This document shows positions 26,011 to 35,980 of a DNA stretch of 64,000 nucleotides, one piece after another (within the stretch, counting starts at the first letter, position 1; each line of letters starts with the position of its first letter). Under the pieces are notes generated by a model, which saw only the letters and a program-made list of their open reading frames with translations, did not search any database and was not told the origin of the DNA. The DNA is from Paraconexibacter algicola. GTDB lineage: Bacteria > Actinomycetota > Thermoleophilia > Solirubrobacterales > Solirubrobacteraceae. The stretch spans positions 434,001-498,000 of the forward strand of contig NZ_PYYB01000002.1 of NCBI RefSeq assembly GCF_003044185.1. Direction: 5' to 3'. The position numbers were made by a program, and so were the translations under genes.

Positions 26011-26700
26011 GTGGTCAGCACGCGTCCCGGTCCCACCCCGCTGCCGTCCTCGGCGCCGCAGGACCCGCCGAAGCCCCGGCTGCGCGGGGTCTTCCACCAG
26101 TGGTCGTTCTTCGCGGCGGTCGTGTTCGGCGTCCTGCTCGTCGGCGCGGCCGACTCCACGCGCGCCACGGTCGGTGCGTCGATCTACGCGGCGGGCGTCT
26201 GCGGCCTGTTCGGCATCAGCGCCCTGTACCACCGCCGCACGTGGGCGCCCGCGCAGCGGCGCTGGATGCGCCGGGCCGACCACGCGATGATCTTCGTGTT
26301 CATCGCCGCGACGTACACGCCGATCGCGCTACTGGTCCTCAGCGAGCCGCTGCAGACGATCATCCTCGCGATCATCTGGGCGTGCGCGGCGGGCGGGGTC
26401 GCGCTGCAGCTCATCTGGGTCGACGCGCCGAAGACGGTGCAGGCCCCGATCTACATCGCGATGGGCTGGGTGTCGATCGCGACGATGCCGCAGATCCTCG
26501 ACCGGCTCGGCGTGCTGAGCGTGGTCGGGCTCGCGGTCGGCGGCGTGCTCTACACCGCCGGCGCGATCGTCTACGCGCGCGGGCGCCCGGACCCGCGGCC
26601 GCTGGTCTTCGGCTACCACGAGATCTTCCACGTCGCCGTGGTGCTCGCGGCGCTCTGCCACTACGCGGTCATCGCGTTCGCCGTGCTGCCGCGCGGCTGA
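26011..26700 (+). CDS. Hemolysin III / PAQR-family membrane protein
   Basis: A 229-aa seven-TM protein of the YqfA/HlyIII family. It has conserved SALYHRRTW in the first loop, DHAMIFVFIAATYTP in the third helix and a C-terminal HEIFHVAVVLAALCHY, the His/Ser/Asp metal-binding set of PAQR proteins (probable hydrolase-like membrane site). GTG 26011 has TAGCCT six bases upstream. The last 40 bases overlap the convergent MFS gene. Confidence 0.9.
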   Translation: MVSTRPGPTPLPSSAPQDPPKPRLRGVFHQWSFFAAVVFGVLLVGAADSTRATVGASIYAAGVCGLFGISALYHRRTWAPAQRRWMRRADHAMIFVFIAATYTPIALLVLSEPLQTIILAIIWACAAGGVALQLIWVDAPKTVQAPIYIAMGWVSIATMPQILDRLGVLSVVGLAVGGVLYTAGAIVYARGRPDPRPLVFGYHEIFHVAVVLAALCHYAVIAFAVLPRG

Positions 26701-28088
26701 GGGGTCGCGGGCGCGGGGACGCGCCGCAGCAGCAGCGCGACGCCGGCCGCGAGGAGGACGGCGACGATCGCCACGAGGTAGCCGCGGTGGGCGGCGTCGA
26801 GCGCGTCGGCGGGCGCAGGCTCCCCGACGACGGCGACGAGCAGCGCGGTCCCGATGACGGCGCCGAACTGGCGGAAGGCGCCGTTGATGGCGCTCGCCGC
26901 ACCGAAGCGGTCGGCGGGCACGTCGGCGACGGCGGCGGCCCCGAAGGTCGGGAAGACGAGCCCGATCGCGATGCCGTTGAGGACCATGCCCGGCAGCCAG
27001 TGGCCGACGTAGTCGGGCTCGGCCGGCGCGGAGCCGAGCACGAGCAGGGCGGCGACGTAGACGAGGCAGCCCGGGACGATGACGGCGCGGTGCCCGAAGC
27101 GGTCGGCAAGCCGGCCGGCGGGCCCGGAGACGACGACGGTGGCGAGCGGGCCGGGCACGGTGCCCAGTCCGGCGTCGAGGACGCTGTAGCCCCAGATCTG
27201 CGTGAGGAACAGGATGTTCCCGAGGATCACGCTGAAGAAGGCGGTGGCGACGAGCAGCGTCCCGATGCTGCCGAGCCGGAACGAGCGGATGCGCATCAGC
27301 GCGGGGTCGATCACGGGGACCGGGTGGGTCAGGCAGCGCCGCACGACGACGGCCAGCGCGACGGTGGCGATCGCGAACGACGCGGCGCTCTCGGCGCCGG
27401 TCCAGCCCCATTCGCGGCCCTCGACGAGCGCGAGGGCGAGGGCCCCGAGGCCGACGACCGCGATCGCGGCCCCGAGGAGATCGGGGCGGCCGCTGGCGTG
27501 CTCGTCGCGCGACTCGCGCAGCACGCGGGCACCGAGGACGACGAGCAGCGCGGTGACCGGGAGGTTGACGAGGAAGATCCAGCGCCAGTCGGCGACCTCG
27601 ACGAGCAGGCCGCCCAGCGGGGGGCCGCAGGCGGCGGCGAGCGCGGCCGCGGCGCCCCAGATGCCCACGGCGGTGGCCCGCTCCTCGCGCGGGAACTCCG
27701 GCAGCACGAGCGCGAGCGAGACCGGGGCGATGATCGCGGCGGCGACCCCCTGCAGGACGCGGGCGGCGACGAGCGTCTCCCAGGTCGGGGCGATCGCGCA
27801 GAGGAGGCTCGTGACGCCGAACAGCACGACGCCGACGAGGAACGCGCGCTTGCGGCCGACGCGGTCGGCGAGGAGCCCGGCGGGCACGAGCAGGGCGGCG
27901 ATGACGATGAAGTAGGCGTCGAGGATCCACGACAGCTCGGAGCGGCCGGCCTCCGGGAAGGAGGCGGCGATGTCGGGGAACGTCGTGTTGACGATCGTCG
28001 TGTCGAGGAACGCCAGGAAGCCGGCGCCGGAGGCGATCGCGAGGATCGCGGACCGGCTGCGGGCGGGTGTCGGTGCGTCGGTCGTCAT
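26661..28088 (-). CDS. MFS drug-efflux transporter (DHA2/EmrB-QacA type)
   Basis: A 475-aa, probably 14-TM major facilitator. Motif A-like GLLADRVGRKRAFL, motif C-like region GPPLGGLLVEVADWRWIFLVNLP, and FLDTTIVNTTFPDIA in helix 1 (motif D1) mark the DHA2 multidrug family. The ATG at 28088 is chosen because the longer ORF runs through the operators. Two inverted repeats upstream and a divergent HxlR gene indicate repressor control and induction by a toxic or redox-active compound. Confidence 0.92.
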   Translation of the reverse strand: MTTDAPTPARSRSAILAIASGAGFLAFLDTTIVNTTFPDIAASFPEAGRSELSWILDAYFIVIAALLVPAGLLADRVGRKRAFLVGVVLFGVTSLLCAIAPTWETLVAARVLQGVAAAIIAPVSLALVLPEFPREERATAVGIWGAAAALAAACGPPLGGLLVEVADWRWIFLVNLPVTALLVVLGARVLRESRDEHASGRPDLLGAAIAVVGLGALALALVEGREWGWTGAESAASFAIATVALAVVVRRCLTHPVPVIDPALMRIRSFRLGSIGTLLVATAFFSVILGNILFLTQIWGYSVLDAGLGTVPGPLATVVVSGPAGRLADRFGHRAVIVPGCLVYVAALLVLGSAPAEPDYVGHWLPGMVLNGIAIGLVFPTFGAAAVADVPADRFGAASAINGAFRQFGAVIGTALLVAVVGEPAPADALDAAHRGYLVAIVAVLLAAGVALLLRRVPAPATPQPRGSTANAMTA

Positions 28089-28106
28089 GGTGCCTCCAGA
28101 CCCGTC

Positions 28107-28121
28107 GTTGCAAAAAGCAAC
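28107..28121. promoter_or_regulatory. HxlR operator 1 (inverted repeat)
   Basis: GTTGC-A5-GCAAC, a perfect inverted repeat 19 bp upstream of the MFS ATG. It shares both arms with the second repeat at 28141 (centres 34 bp apart), so one regulator probably binds both. Confidence 0.7.
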
Positions 28122-28140
28122 GGGCACGGTAGGGCACGTC

Positions 28141-28155
28141 GTTGCGTTTCGCAAC
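28141..28155. promoter_or_regulatory. HxlR operator 2 (inverted repeat)
   Basis: GTTGC-GTTTC-GCAAC, the same arms as operator 1, lying 19 bp before the TACGAT -10 of the HxlR gene (28174-28179). Suits autorepression plus repression of the divergent efflux gene. Confidence 0.7.
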
Positions 28156-28185
28156 TGCGCGGTCGGACGGCGCTACGATCGGTCC

Positions 28186-28689
28186 GTGCGACACGACGAG
28201 CTCTTCGAGACCAACTGCGCCATCTCGCGCACCGCGGGCATCCTCGGGGAGCGCTGGATGATCAGCATCCTGCGCGCCGCGTTCTTCCGCTGCCGCACGT
28301 TCGAGGAGTACCAGCGCGCCACCGGCGTCGCGCGGAACATCCTCACCGACCGCCTCAACCGGCTCGTCGACGTCGGCGTGCTCGAGCGCCGCGCCTACGA
28401 GGAGCACGCGCGCCGCACGCTGCACGAGTACCGGCTCACCGAGGCCGGCATGGACCTCTACCCCGCGATCGCGATGCTCATGGCCTGGGGGAACAAGCAC
28501 GCCGGGTTCGTGCACGGCCCGCCCGTCGAGCTGGTGCACGACGGCTGCGGCCGGGTGACCGAGCCGGTGGTGACGTGCTCGTGCTGCGGCGAGCCGCTCG
28601 ACCCGCGCGAGGTCACCCCCCGCCCCGGCCCCGGGGCGACGAAGCTCGCCCCGCCGCTCGGCACGGTGGGCGCCGACGCGGCCGGCTGA
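28186..28689 (+). CDS. HxlR-family winged-helix regulator
   Basis: A 167-aa regulator, longer than the usual 110-130. The HxlR core is residues about 1-100: NCAISRTAGILGERWMISIL with the conserved N-terminal Cys10, then the wing RRTLHEYRLTEAG. The extra C-terminal tail has CSCCGEPLDPREV, a Cys-rich knot that could bind metal or sense redox. GTG 28186 has TACGAT six bases upstream. Divergent from the MFS pump it most likely controls. Confidence 0.92.
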   Translation: MRHDELFETNCAISRTAGILGERWMISILRAAFFRCRTFEEYQRATGVARNILTDRLNRLVDVGVLERRAYEEHARRTLHEYRLTEAGMDLYPAIAMLMAWGNKHAGFVHGPPVELVHDGCGRVTEPVVTCSCCGEPLDPREVTPRPGPGATKLAPPLGTVGADAAG

Positions 28690-28697
28690 CGCCCGCC

Positions 28698-28717
28698 CAC
28701 CCCCCGACCGGGGGGTG
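28698..28717. promoter_or_regulatory. Perfect GC palindrome abutting the TetR promoter (operator or terminator)
   Basis: CACCCCCC (28698-28705) and GGGGGGTG (28710-28717) form an 8-bp inverted repeat around GACC. TACAGT (28719-28724), the probable -10 of the TetR gene, follows at once. Either the TetR operator or the terminator of the HxlR gene. Confidence 0.5.
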
Positions 28718-28734
28718 TTACAGTTTGACGCGGG

Positions 28735-29366
28735 ATGTCACAGCGTCACGCACAGCAGCTGGACCACACCCGGACCGACCCGGCCGACGACCCGTACCTC
28801 GACGCCGTCCGCGCCTGCGTCATGGCCGTCGGCGTGCGCCGCACGACCGCCACCGACGTCGCCCGCCGCGCCGGCGTCAGCCGGATGACGCTCTACCGCC
28901 GCTTCGAGGACGTCGCGGCGATGATCGCCGCACTCATGACCCGCGAGTTCACCGGCGTCGTCCGCGACGCCGCGCTCGCCGCCGCCCACCTCGAGCCCGC
29001 CCGCGCCCGCCTCGTGCGCGCCGCCGTGCAGGGCGCCGAGGACATCGCCTCCAACGACCTCTGGCGGCGCATCCTCGACATCGACCCCGAGCTCGTCCTC
29101 CCCTACGTCACCCAGCGCCTGGGCGGCGTGCAGGAGGCCGGCCTCGCGATGCTCGCCGTCCAGGTCCAGGCCGGCATCGACGACGGCTCGATCCGCGACG
29201 AGGACCCGGCGCGGCTGGCGGCGACGATCGAGCTGACCCTCCGCGGTCACGTCCTGGCCGCCCACGCGTACACGGCGCCCGAGCGCGCCCGCACCTGCCA
29301 GGAGCTCGAGCGGATGCTCGACGGCTACCTGCGCCCCGACCCGCCGACCACCACCGGAGGCCGCTG

Positions 29367-29367
<1 letters not shown>
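28735..29367 (+). CDS. TetR-family regulator upstream of glpD
   Basis: A 210-aa TetR-type repressor with an N-terminal HTH (TTATDVARRAGVSRMTLYRRFEDV, about 39-62) and a helical ligand-binding domain. The ATG is ten bases after TACAGT. Its stop overlaps the next start by one base (TGATG) with GGAGG inside its 3' end, so it is co-expressed with glpD and the AGPS-like gene and is likely their autoregulated repressor, perhaps sensing a lipid or CoA ester. Confidence 0.9.
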
Positions 29368-30958
<1,591 letters not shown>

Positions 30959-30962
<4 letters not shown>

Positions 30963-32707
30963 GCACCGACACCGCCGTCCCGGCGGTCACCGCGATCACC
31001 GAGCGATCGGTCACGCCGGTCGGGACCGGCCCGGCCGCCGATCCCACCGCGCCGCGGATGCGGTTCTGGGGCTGGGGCACCGACGGCCACGACGAGCCGC
31101 TGCCCGCGGGGGCGCTCGAGCTCCTGCGCCGCGAGCTCGGGGACGCCGCCGCCGACGCGACCCCACGGCCCCCCGTTGCGCTCGAGGACGTCCGGCTCCC
31201 GGCCGCGACGCTGACCGACCAGGCGCGAGCGGCGCTCGTCGCGGCGGTCGGCGAGGCGCACGTGCGCGACGACCACGCCACGCGGGTCCTGCACGCCGCG
31301 GGCAAGAGCTACCCGGACCTCGTGCGGCTGCGCGCGGGCACGGTGCCGTCCGCCCCGGACGCGGTCGTCTACCCGGGCGACCACGACGAGGTCGCGGCGG
31401 TCCTGGCGGCGTGCGCGGAGCACGGCGTCGCCGCGGTGCCGTTCGGCGGCGGCACGAGCGTGGTCGGCGGCGTCGAGGCGCTGCGCGGCCCCGACCACGC
31501 GGCCGTGGTCACGGTCGACCTCGCGCGGCTCTCGTTCGTGCGGGAGGTCGACGCGCGCTCGCAGCTGGCGACGGTCGGCGCCGGGACGACGGGCCCGGAG
31601 GTCGAGCGGCTGCTCGCCGAGCACGGCCTGACGCTCGGCCACTACCCGCAGAGCTTCGAGTTCTCGACCCTCGGCGGCTGGGTCGCGACCCGTTCCGCCG
31701 GCCAGGCATCGACCGGGTACGGCCGCATCGACGACCTCGTCGCGGGCCTGCGCGTGGCGACCCCGTCGGGCACGATCGCCACCTCGGCCGTGCCCGGGAC
31801 GGCCGCGGGCCCCGACCTGCGCGAGCTGCTGGTCGGCAGCGAGGGGACGCTCGGGGTCATCACCGAGGTCACCGTGCGCGTGCGGCCGCGCCCCACGACG
31901 GCGCGCTACGAGGTCTGGGCGCTCCCCGACCTCGCGGCCGGGATCGAGACGCTGCGCGAGCTGCGCCAGGCGGGGATCGCCCCGGCCGTGTCGCGGCTCT
32001 CCGACGAGGAGGAGACGCGCCTGCAGCTCGCGATGGCGGGCGACTCGTCGACGGCGAAGATCGGCCGGGCCTACCTCGCCGCGCGCGGACGCGCGCACGG
32101 CTGCACGCTGACGCTCGGCTTCGAGGGCGGCGCCGACGGCGTGGCCGACCAGCGCGCCCGGGTCCACCCGGTCGTCCGCCACCACGGCGGCGTGGCGCTC
32201 GGCTCGCGGGCCGGCGAGAAGTGGCGCGACGGCCGCTTCCACGGCCCGTACCTGCGCGACGAGCTGCTGACGCGCCGCGTCCTGGTCGACACGCTGGAGA
32301 CGGCGACGACCTGGGGCGACCTCCTCGACCTGTACCGGGCGGTCGGCGCGGCGATCCGCCGCGCGCTGCGCGACCGTGGCACCCCGCCCCTGGTCATGTG
32401 CCACGTCTCCCACGTGTACGCGACCGGCGCGAGCCTGTACTTCACGTTCGTCGCCGCCCAGGAGGACGGGGCCGAGCTCGAGCAGTGGCACGCCGTGAAG
32501 GCGGCGGCGGGCGACGCGATCGCGGCGGCCGGCGGCACGATCACCCACCACCACGCGATCGGCCGCGACCACGCCCCGTGGCTGGGCGCCGAGGTCGGGC
32601 CGCTCGGGCTCGATCTTCTGCGGGCGGCGAAGGCCCGCCTGGACCCGACGGGGGTGCTGAACCCGGGCAAGCTCGTCGACGCCGGGCCGCTTCCGGGCGC
32701 GGGCTGA
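30959..32707 (+). CDS. Alkyldihydroxyacetonephosphate synthase-like FAD enzyme
   Basis: A 582-aa FAD-linked oxidase-fold protein. The start region has the AGPS-type MRFWGWG. The PP-loop PFGGGTSVVGGVEAL and SFEFSTLGGWVATRSAGQAS match AGPS, and the C-terminal THHHAIGRDH holds the His triplet essential in the eukaryotic enzyme. AGPS swaps the acyl chain of acyl-DHAP for a fatty alcohol, creating an ether lipid. Bacterial homologues are widespread and not all are proven AGPS. Being fused by ATGA overlap to glpD supports a glycerolipid function. Confidence 0.85.
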
Positions 32708-32730
32708 GCGGGCCGCGGTCCGTCGCGCCG

Positions 32731-33939
32731 TCAGGCGGCGGGGCGCTCGGCGGCGAGGTCGCGCACGAGCGCCTCGGCGAGCGCGGTCGCGTCGGCGACC
32801 GTGTCGTAGTCGACGTTCGCGGCGGTGTCGCTCATCAGGTGGTAGTTCGACAGCGCCTTGGTGTCGTCGACGCTGGCGATCGTGGCGGTCGGGTAGCCGC
32901 CGCGGCTGGTGATGACGCTGTCGGTGCTCGTGCGGGCGCGCAGGCCGCGGCGCAGCGGGACGCCGATGCGCTCGGCGACGGCGGCGACCCGGTCGCGCCA
33001 CGCGGGGTCGGTGTAGTCCTCCATGACGAACGGGCCCTCCCCCTCGAGCATCACGAGGTGCGGCGAGCCGATCGTGTCGAGGTTCAGCACCGCGGTCCGG
33101 TCCGGGTCGAGTGTCGGGAAGCGGCGGGCGGCGAACGCCCGGATGCCGCCCTGGAGGCTCTCCTCCGCCCCGCAGCTGACGAGCATCACGCACAGCCCGT
33201 CGACGGGGCGCTCGCGCAGCGCGGCGGCGAGGGCGAGCAGCGCCGCGACCGCGGTGAGGTTGTCGTTGGCCCCCGGGACGGTCGGGCTGCGCTCGATGTC
33301 GACGAAGGTCAGGACCGACAGCGCGCCGAGGCCGACGCCCGCGCGGGCGAGACGCGGGCGGCCGCCGAGCGCGCCGGCGACGGCGAGCAGCGGCCCGGCG
33401 ACGACCGGCCACCACAGCGGCAGCGAGGTGTCGATGCGCTCGACGACGCCGGGGAAGCGGGCGGCGAACGCACGGTGGCCGGACTGGTCGAAGACGAGAC
33501 CGGTGGAGGCGGCGTCGTGGTGGGCGAGCACGACGAGCGTGCGGTCGGCCTCCGCGTCGCCGGTGACGGCGACGACGTTCTGCGTGGGCCGGCGGCGCAT
33601 CGTCAGGCGGCGGAACAGCTGCGGTCCGTTGCTGACCTCCTCGACGATCCCGGCGGTCGCGACGACGCCGAGGGCGGCCCCGAGGGCCCGCGTCCGCGGG
33701 CGGGGCGTGGCCGCGAGCCCGGCGGCGAGCAGGCCGACGGCGCTCTGCCCGGCGAGCGAGCGGGCGTAGCCGCCGTAGGCGGTCTCCTCGTCGACCTCGA
33801 CCGCGCAGCCCGCCTCGCGCAGCCGGTCGGCGATCCAGGTCGCGGCGCGGCGCTCGCCGTCGGAGGCCGACGGCCGCTCGATCGCGGCGAGCAGCTCCAC
33901 CGTCCCGCGCAGGCCGTCCCGGTCGATCATGGTGCGCAC
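32731..33939 (-). CDS. M28-family zinc peptidase with membrane segments
   Basis: A 402-aa protein. The zinc ligands of the M28 aminopeptidase fold are all visible: AHHDAAS (His), GANDN (Asp), CGAEES (Glu pair), NLDTIGS (Asp) and NYHLMSD (His). Two or three hydrophobic stretches (about 65-105 and 170-215) are inserted in the N-terminal half, so it is probably membrane-bound with an unusual topology. GTG 33939 is preferred over ATG 33930 because TACGGT ends six bases before the GTG. Divergent from a TetR gene across 56 bp. Confidence 0.85.
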   Translation of the reverse strand: MRTMIDRDGLRGTVELLAAIERPSASDGERRAATWIADRLREAGCAVEVDEETAYGGYARSLAGQSAVGLLAAGLAATPRPRTRALGAALGVVATAGIVEEVSNGPQLFRRLTMRRRPTQNVVAVTGDAEADRTLVVLAHHDAASTGLVFDQSGHRAFAARFPGVVERIDTSLPLWWPVVAGPLLAVAGALGGRPRLARAGVGLGALSVLTFVDIERSPTVPGANDNLTAVAALLALAAALRERPVDGLCVMLVSCGAEESLQGGIRAFAARRFPTLDPDRTAVLNLDTIGSPHLVMLEGEGPFVMEDYTDPAWRDRVAAVAERIGVPLRRGLRARTSTDSVITSRGGYPTATIASVDDTKALSNYHLMSDTAANVDYDTVADATALAEALVRDLAAERPAA

Positions 33940-33955
33940 CGCGCGACCGTAGAAG

Positions 33956-33978
33956 AACCTTGGACGTTTGTCCAGGTT
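33956..33978. promoter_or_regulatory. TetR operator candidate between M28 peptidase and TetR genes
   Basis: AACC-T-TGGAC-GTTT-GTCCA-GGTT: the arms AACC/TGGAC and GTCCA/GGTT are inverted repeats with one extra T. It lies just upstream of TAGGTT (33984-33989), the -10 of the TetR gene, and close to the divergent TACGGT. Confidence 0.65.
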
Positions 33979-33995
33979 GCTGCTAGGTTCGCCGC

Positions 33996-34622
33996 GTGGG
34001 GACGGAGGTCAAGACGCGGCGGGCCCGCGGGGAGCGCCGGCGTGAGGAGCTGCTGCGCGCGGCGCTGCGCGTGATCGGCGAGCGCGGCGTCGGCCAGACG
34101 ACCCACCGCGCGGTCGCCGAGGAGGCCGGCGTCCCGCCCGCCACCACGACCTACTACTTCAGCTCGATCGACGAGCTGCTCGAGGAGGCGCTGCTGCTGT
34201 TCGTCCGCGAGGAGGTCCAGCGACTGCGCGCGCTGGCCGAGCGGCTGGACGGCGGGGTCGGGACGGTCGACGAGATCGCGGCGCTGTTCGCCGTCGAGCT
34301 GCTCGGCGACGACGACGCGGGCGACCCGATGTCGCGGACGCAGACGACCGCCCAGTTCGAGCTGTACCTCGAGGCGACGCGCCGCCCCGCGCTGCGCACG
34401 GTCGCCCGCGACTGCGTGCAGGGCTACGTCGACGTCGCCGTCGCGGCGCTGCGCGCCACCGGCATCGCGGACCCCGAGCGCGCCGGCCCCTCGTTCCTCG
34501 CCCTGATCGACGGGCACGCGCTGCAGGGCCTGGCCTCCCCCGACCACGCGATCGGGGCGGACGACCTGCGGGTCGCGCTCGGTGCGCTCTGGGCGGGCTG
34601 GGCCGCGCTCGACGCGGCCTGA
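33996..34622 (+). CDS. TetR-family regulator
   Basis: A 208-aa protein with a typical N-terminal HTH (IGERGVGQTTHRAVAEEAGV, then TTTYYFSSIDELLEEAL) and a helical C-terminal domain. GTG 33996 has TAGGTT six bases upstream. The palindrome before it and the divergent M28 peptidase make autoregulation and control of that peptidase likely. Confidence 0.9.
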   Translation: MGTEVKTRRARGERRREELLRAALRVIGERGVGQTTHRAVAEEAGVPPATTTYYFSSIDELLEEALLLFVREEVQRLRALAERLDGGVGTVDEIAALFAVELLGDDDAGDPMSRTQTTAQFELYLEATRRPALRTVARDCVQGYVDVAVAALRATGIADPERAGPSFLALIDGHALQGLASPDHAIGADDLRVALGALWAGWAALDAA

Positions 34623-34641
34623 GCCGGCGACGCCGCGCGGG

Positions 34642-35013
34642 TCAGCGGGCGACCCAGGCGCCGTCCCGGCGCCCGAGGGCGACCTGCGTCTCGGCGCCGC
34701 CGGACACGACGCGGAAGACCGCCTCGTCGGCGTCGGTCCCCGGGAGGTCGAGGACCTGGACGAGATGCAGCTCGTCGATCGGCCCACCGCCGGCGGCGGC
34801 GTGGACCTCGCGGGCCGCGGCCTCCATGGTCGCGCGGTCCCAGCCCTTGTCCTGCGCGTGGGCGAGCGCGAGCTCCTCGTTGGCGCGCTCGAGGCGGGCG
34901 CGCAGGGCGCCCTCGGTCGAACGGGCGCGACGGGCCGCCCCCACGAGGCCCCCGGCGAACAGCCCCAGGACCACGACGGCGACGACGATCAGCACGACGG
35001 CAAGGACGCTCAC
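34642..35013 (-). CDS. Membrane-anchored protein of unknown function
   Basis: A 123-aa protein with one N-terminal TM helix (VLAVVLIVVAVVVLGLFAGGLVGA), a coiled-coil stretch with STEGALRARLERANEELALA, and a small C-terminal beta-rich domain (ELHLVQVLDLPGTDADEAVF). Not recognised. GTG 35013 has TACCAT seven bases upstream, so it is transcribed on its own. Convergent with the TetR gene. Confidence 0.75.
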   Translation of the reverse strand: MSVLAVVLIVVAVVVLGLFAGGLVGAARRARSTEGALRARLERANEELALAHAQDKGWDRATMEAAAREVHAAAGGGPIDELHLVQVLDLPGTDADEAVFRVVSGGAETQVALGRRDGAWVAR

Positions 35014-35119
35014 GCTCCGGATGGTAGGGCGTCCAGGGCTCCGGTCGGCGCGCGGCCCGGGGTCTCCCCGACCCGGGCACGGCCTGACATCACGTTCGGC
35101 GCACGCCGACCGGGGCGCG

Positions 35120-35767
35120 CTAGTTCATGACGTTGCGCGACACGAGGTGCGTGCCGACCTTGCGCTTCACGCGCTGGAGCGCGTTGTCGACGGTCTTGGC
35201 GTCGCAGCCGAGCCGCTCGCCGATCGCCTCGTAGCTGTTGCCGTCGAGGTAGAGCGAGAGCACGCGCGACTCGAGCTCGCTGAGGACCGAGGAGAGGCAC
35301 GAGACGAGCGCCTGCAGCTCCTCGGAGCTGATGACCTGGTTGACCGGGTCGTTGACGGTCGGGCCCGGGATGACCTCCTCGAGCGTCGGCTCGCCCTCGG
35401 TGGCGCTGGCCGGCGACTGCGAGAACGAGACGTACTGGTTCAGCGGGCTGTGCTTGTTGCGCGTCGCGGTCTTCACCGCGGTGATGATCTGGCGGGTGAT
35501 GCAGAGCTCGGCGAAGTTGCGGAAGCTCGACTCGCGGTCGGAGCGGTAGTCGCGCACGGCCTTGTAGAGGCCGACGAGGCCCTCCTGGATGAGGTCGTCG
35601 CTGTCGCCACCGGCGAGGAAGTACGACGAGGCCTTCATCCGCACGAAGCCGTGGTAGCGGCGCACGATGCGGTCGTAGGCGAGCGGGTCGCCCTGCTTGG
35701 CGAGGGCGATCAGGTAGTGGTCGTCGACCTGGACCTGACCCTGAGTTGCTGCGGAGAGACGTGCCAC
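35120..35767 (-). CDS. sigH: RNA polymerase sigma factor of the Bacillus SigH (sigma-30) type
   Basis: A 215-aa sigma-70 family factor: region 2 (YHGFVRMKASSYFLAGGDSDDLIQ, then EGLVGLYKAVRDYRS) and region 4 (LSELESRVLSLYLDGNSYEAIGERL, CDAKTVDNALQRVKRK). The pattern is that of sporulation SigH rather than ECF. Its position at the end of the cysS-rlmB block matches Bacillus gene order, although no sporulation genes are here. AAAGGA lies eight bases before the GTG, so it uses an SD, unlike most neighbours, and it has a long leader. Confidence 0.9.
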   Translation of the reverse strand: MARLSAATQGQVQVDDHYLIALAKQGDPLAYDRIVRRYHGFVRMKASSYFLAGGDSDDLIQEGLVGLYKAVRDYRSDRESSFRNFAELCITRQIITAVKTATRNKHSPLNQYVSFSQSPASATEGEPTLEEVIPGPTVNDPVNQVISSEELQALVSCLSSVLSELESRVLSLYLDGNSYEAIGERLGCDAKTVDNALQRVKRKVGTHLVSRNVMN

Positions 35768-35905
35768 GAGTAGTCCTTTCGTGCCCGTCAGCAGGTGCTT
35801 CCGGGCAGGCGGAGTAACTCAGTGACGCACTCCTCCCCTGGCGCCATCTGAAACTGAATGTTCCCTGAAGCTCGCTATTGCTCGACCTCAGGTTGAACGT
35901 GATGT
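35768..35905 (-). promoter_or_regulatory. Long structured 5' leader of sigH
   Basis: About 138 bases lie between the predicted transcription start and the sigH GTG. The leader is clearly less GC-rich than its surroundings. Two short hairpins are visible near the gene: GGAGT/ACTCC, and TGCCCG/CGGGCA just before the SD. Suggests post-transcriptional control (temperature, small RNA or protein); no known riboswitch recognised. Confidence 0.45.
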
Positions 35906-35911
35906 GGCGCG

Positions 35912-35940
35912 AACCTATGGCGGTTATGGGCCCTTGTCAA
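35912..35940 (-). promoter_or_regulatory. sigH promoter, TTGACA-N17-TAGGTT
   Basis: Minus-strand TTGACA (35940-35935) and TAGGTT (35917-35912) are separated by exactly 17 bases, the best housekeeping-type promoter in the window. Predicted start about 35905. Confidence 0.75.
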
Positions 35941-35980
35941 GGGCGGTGGACGGAATGCACGCGTCCTTGCAGACGCAGGA

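Noticed and set aside
26011-26700. Calling the PAQR protein a haemolysin toxin
   Set aside because: Family name is historical; motifs indicate a membrane metal-site protein with no evidence of toxicity.
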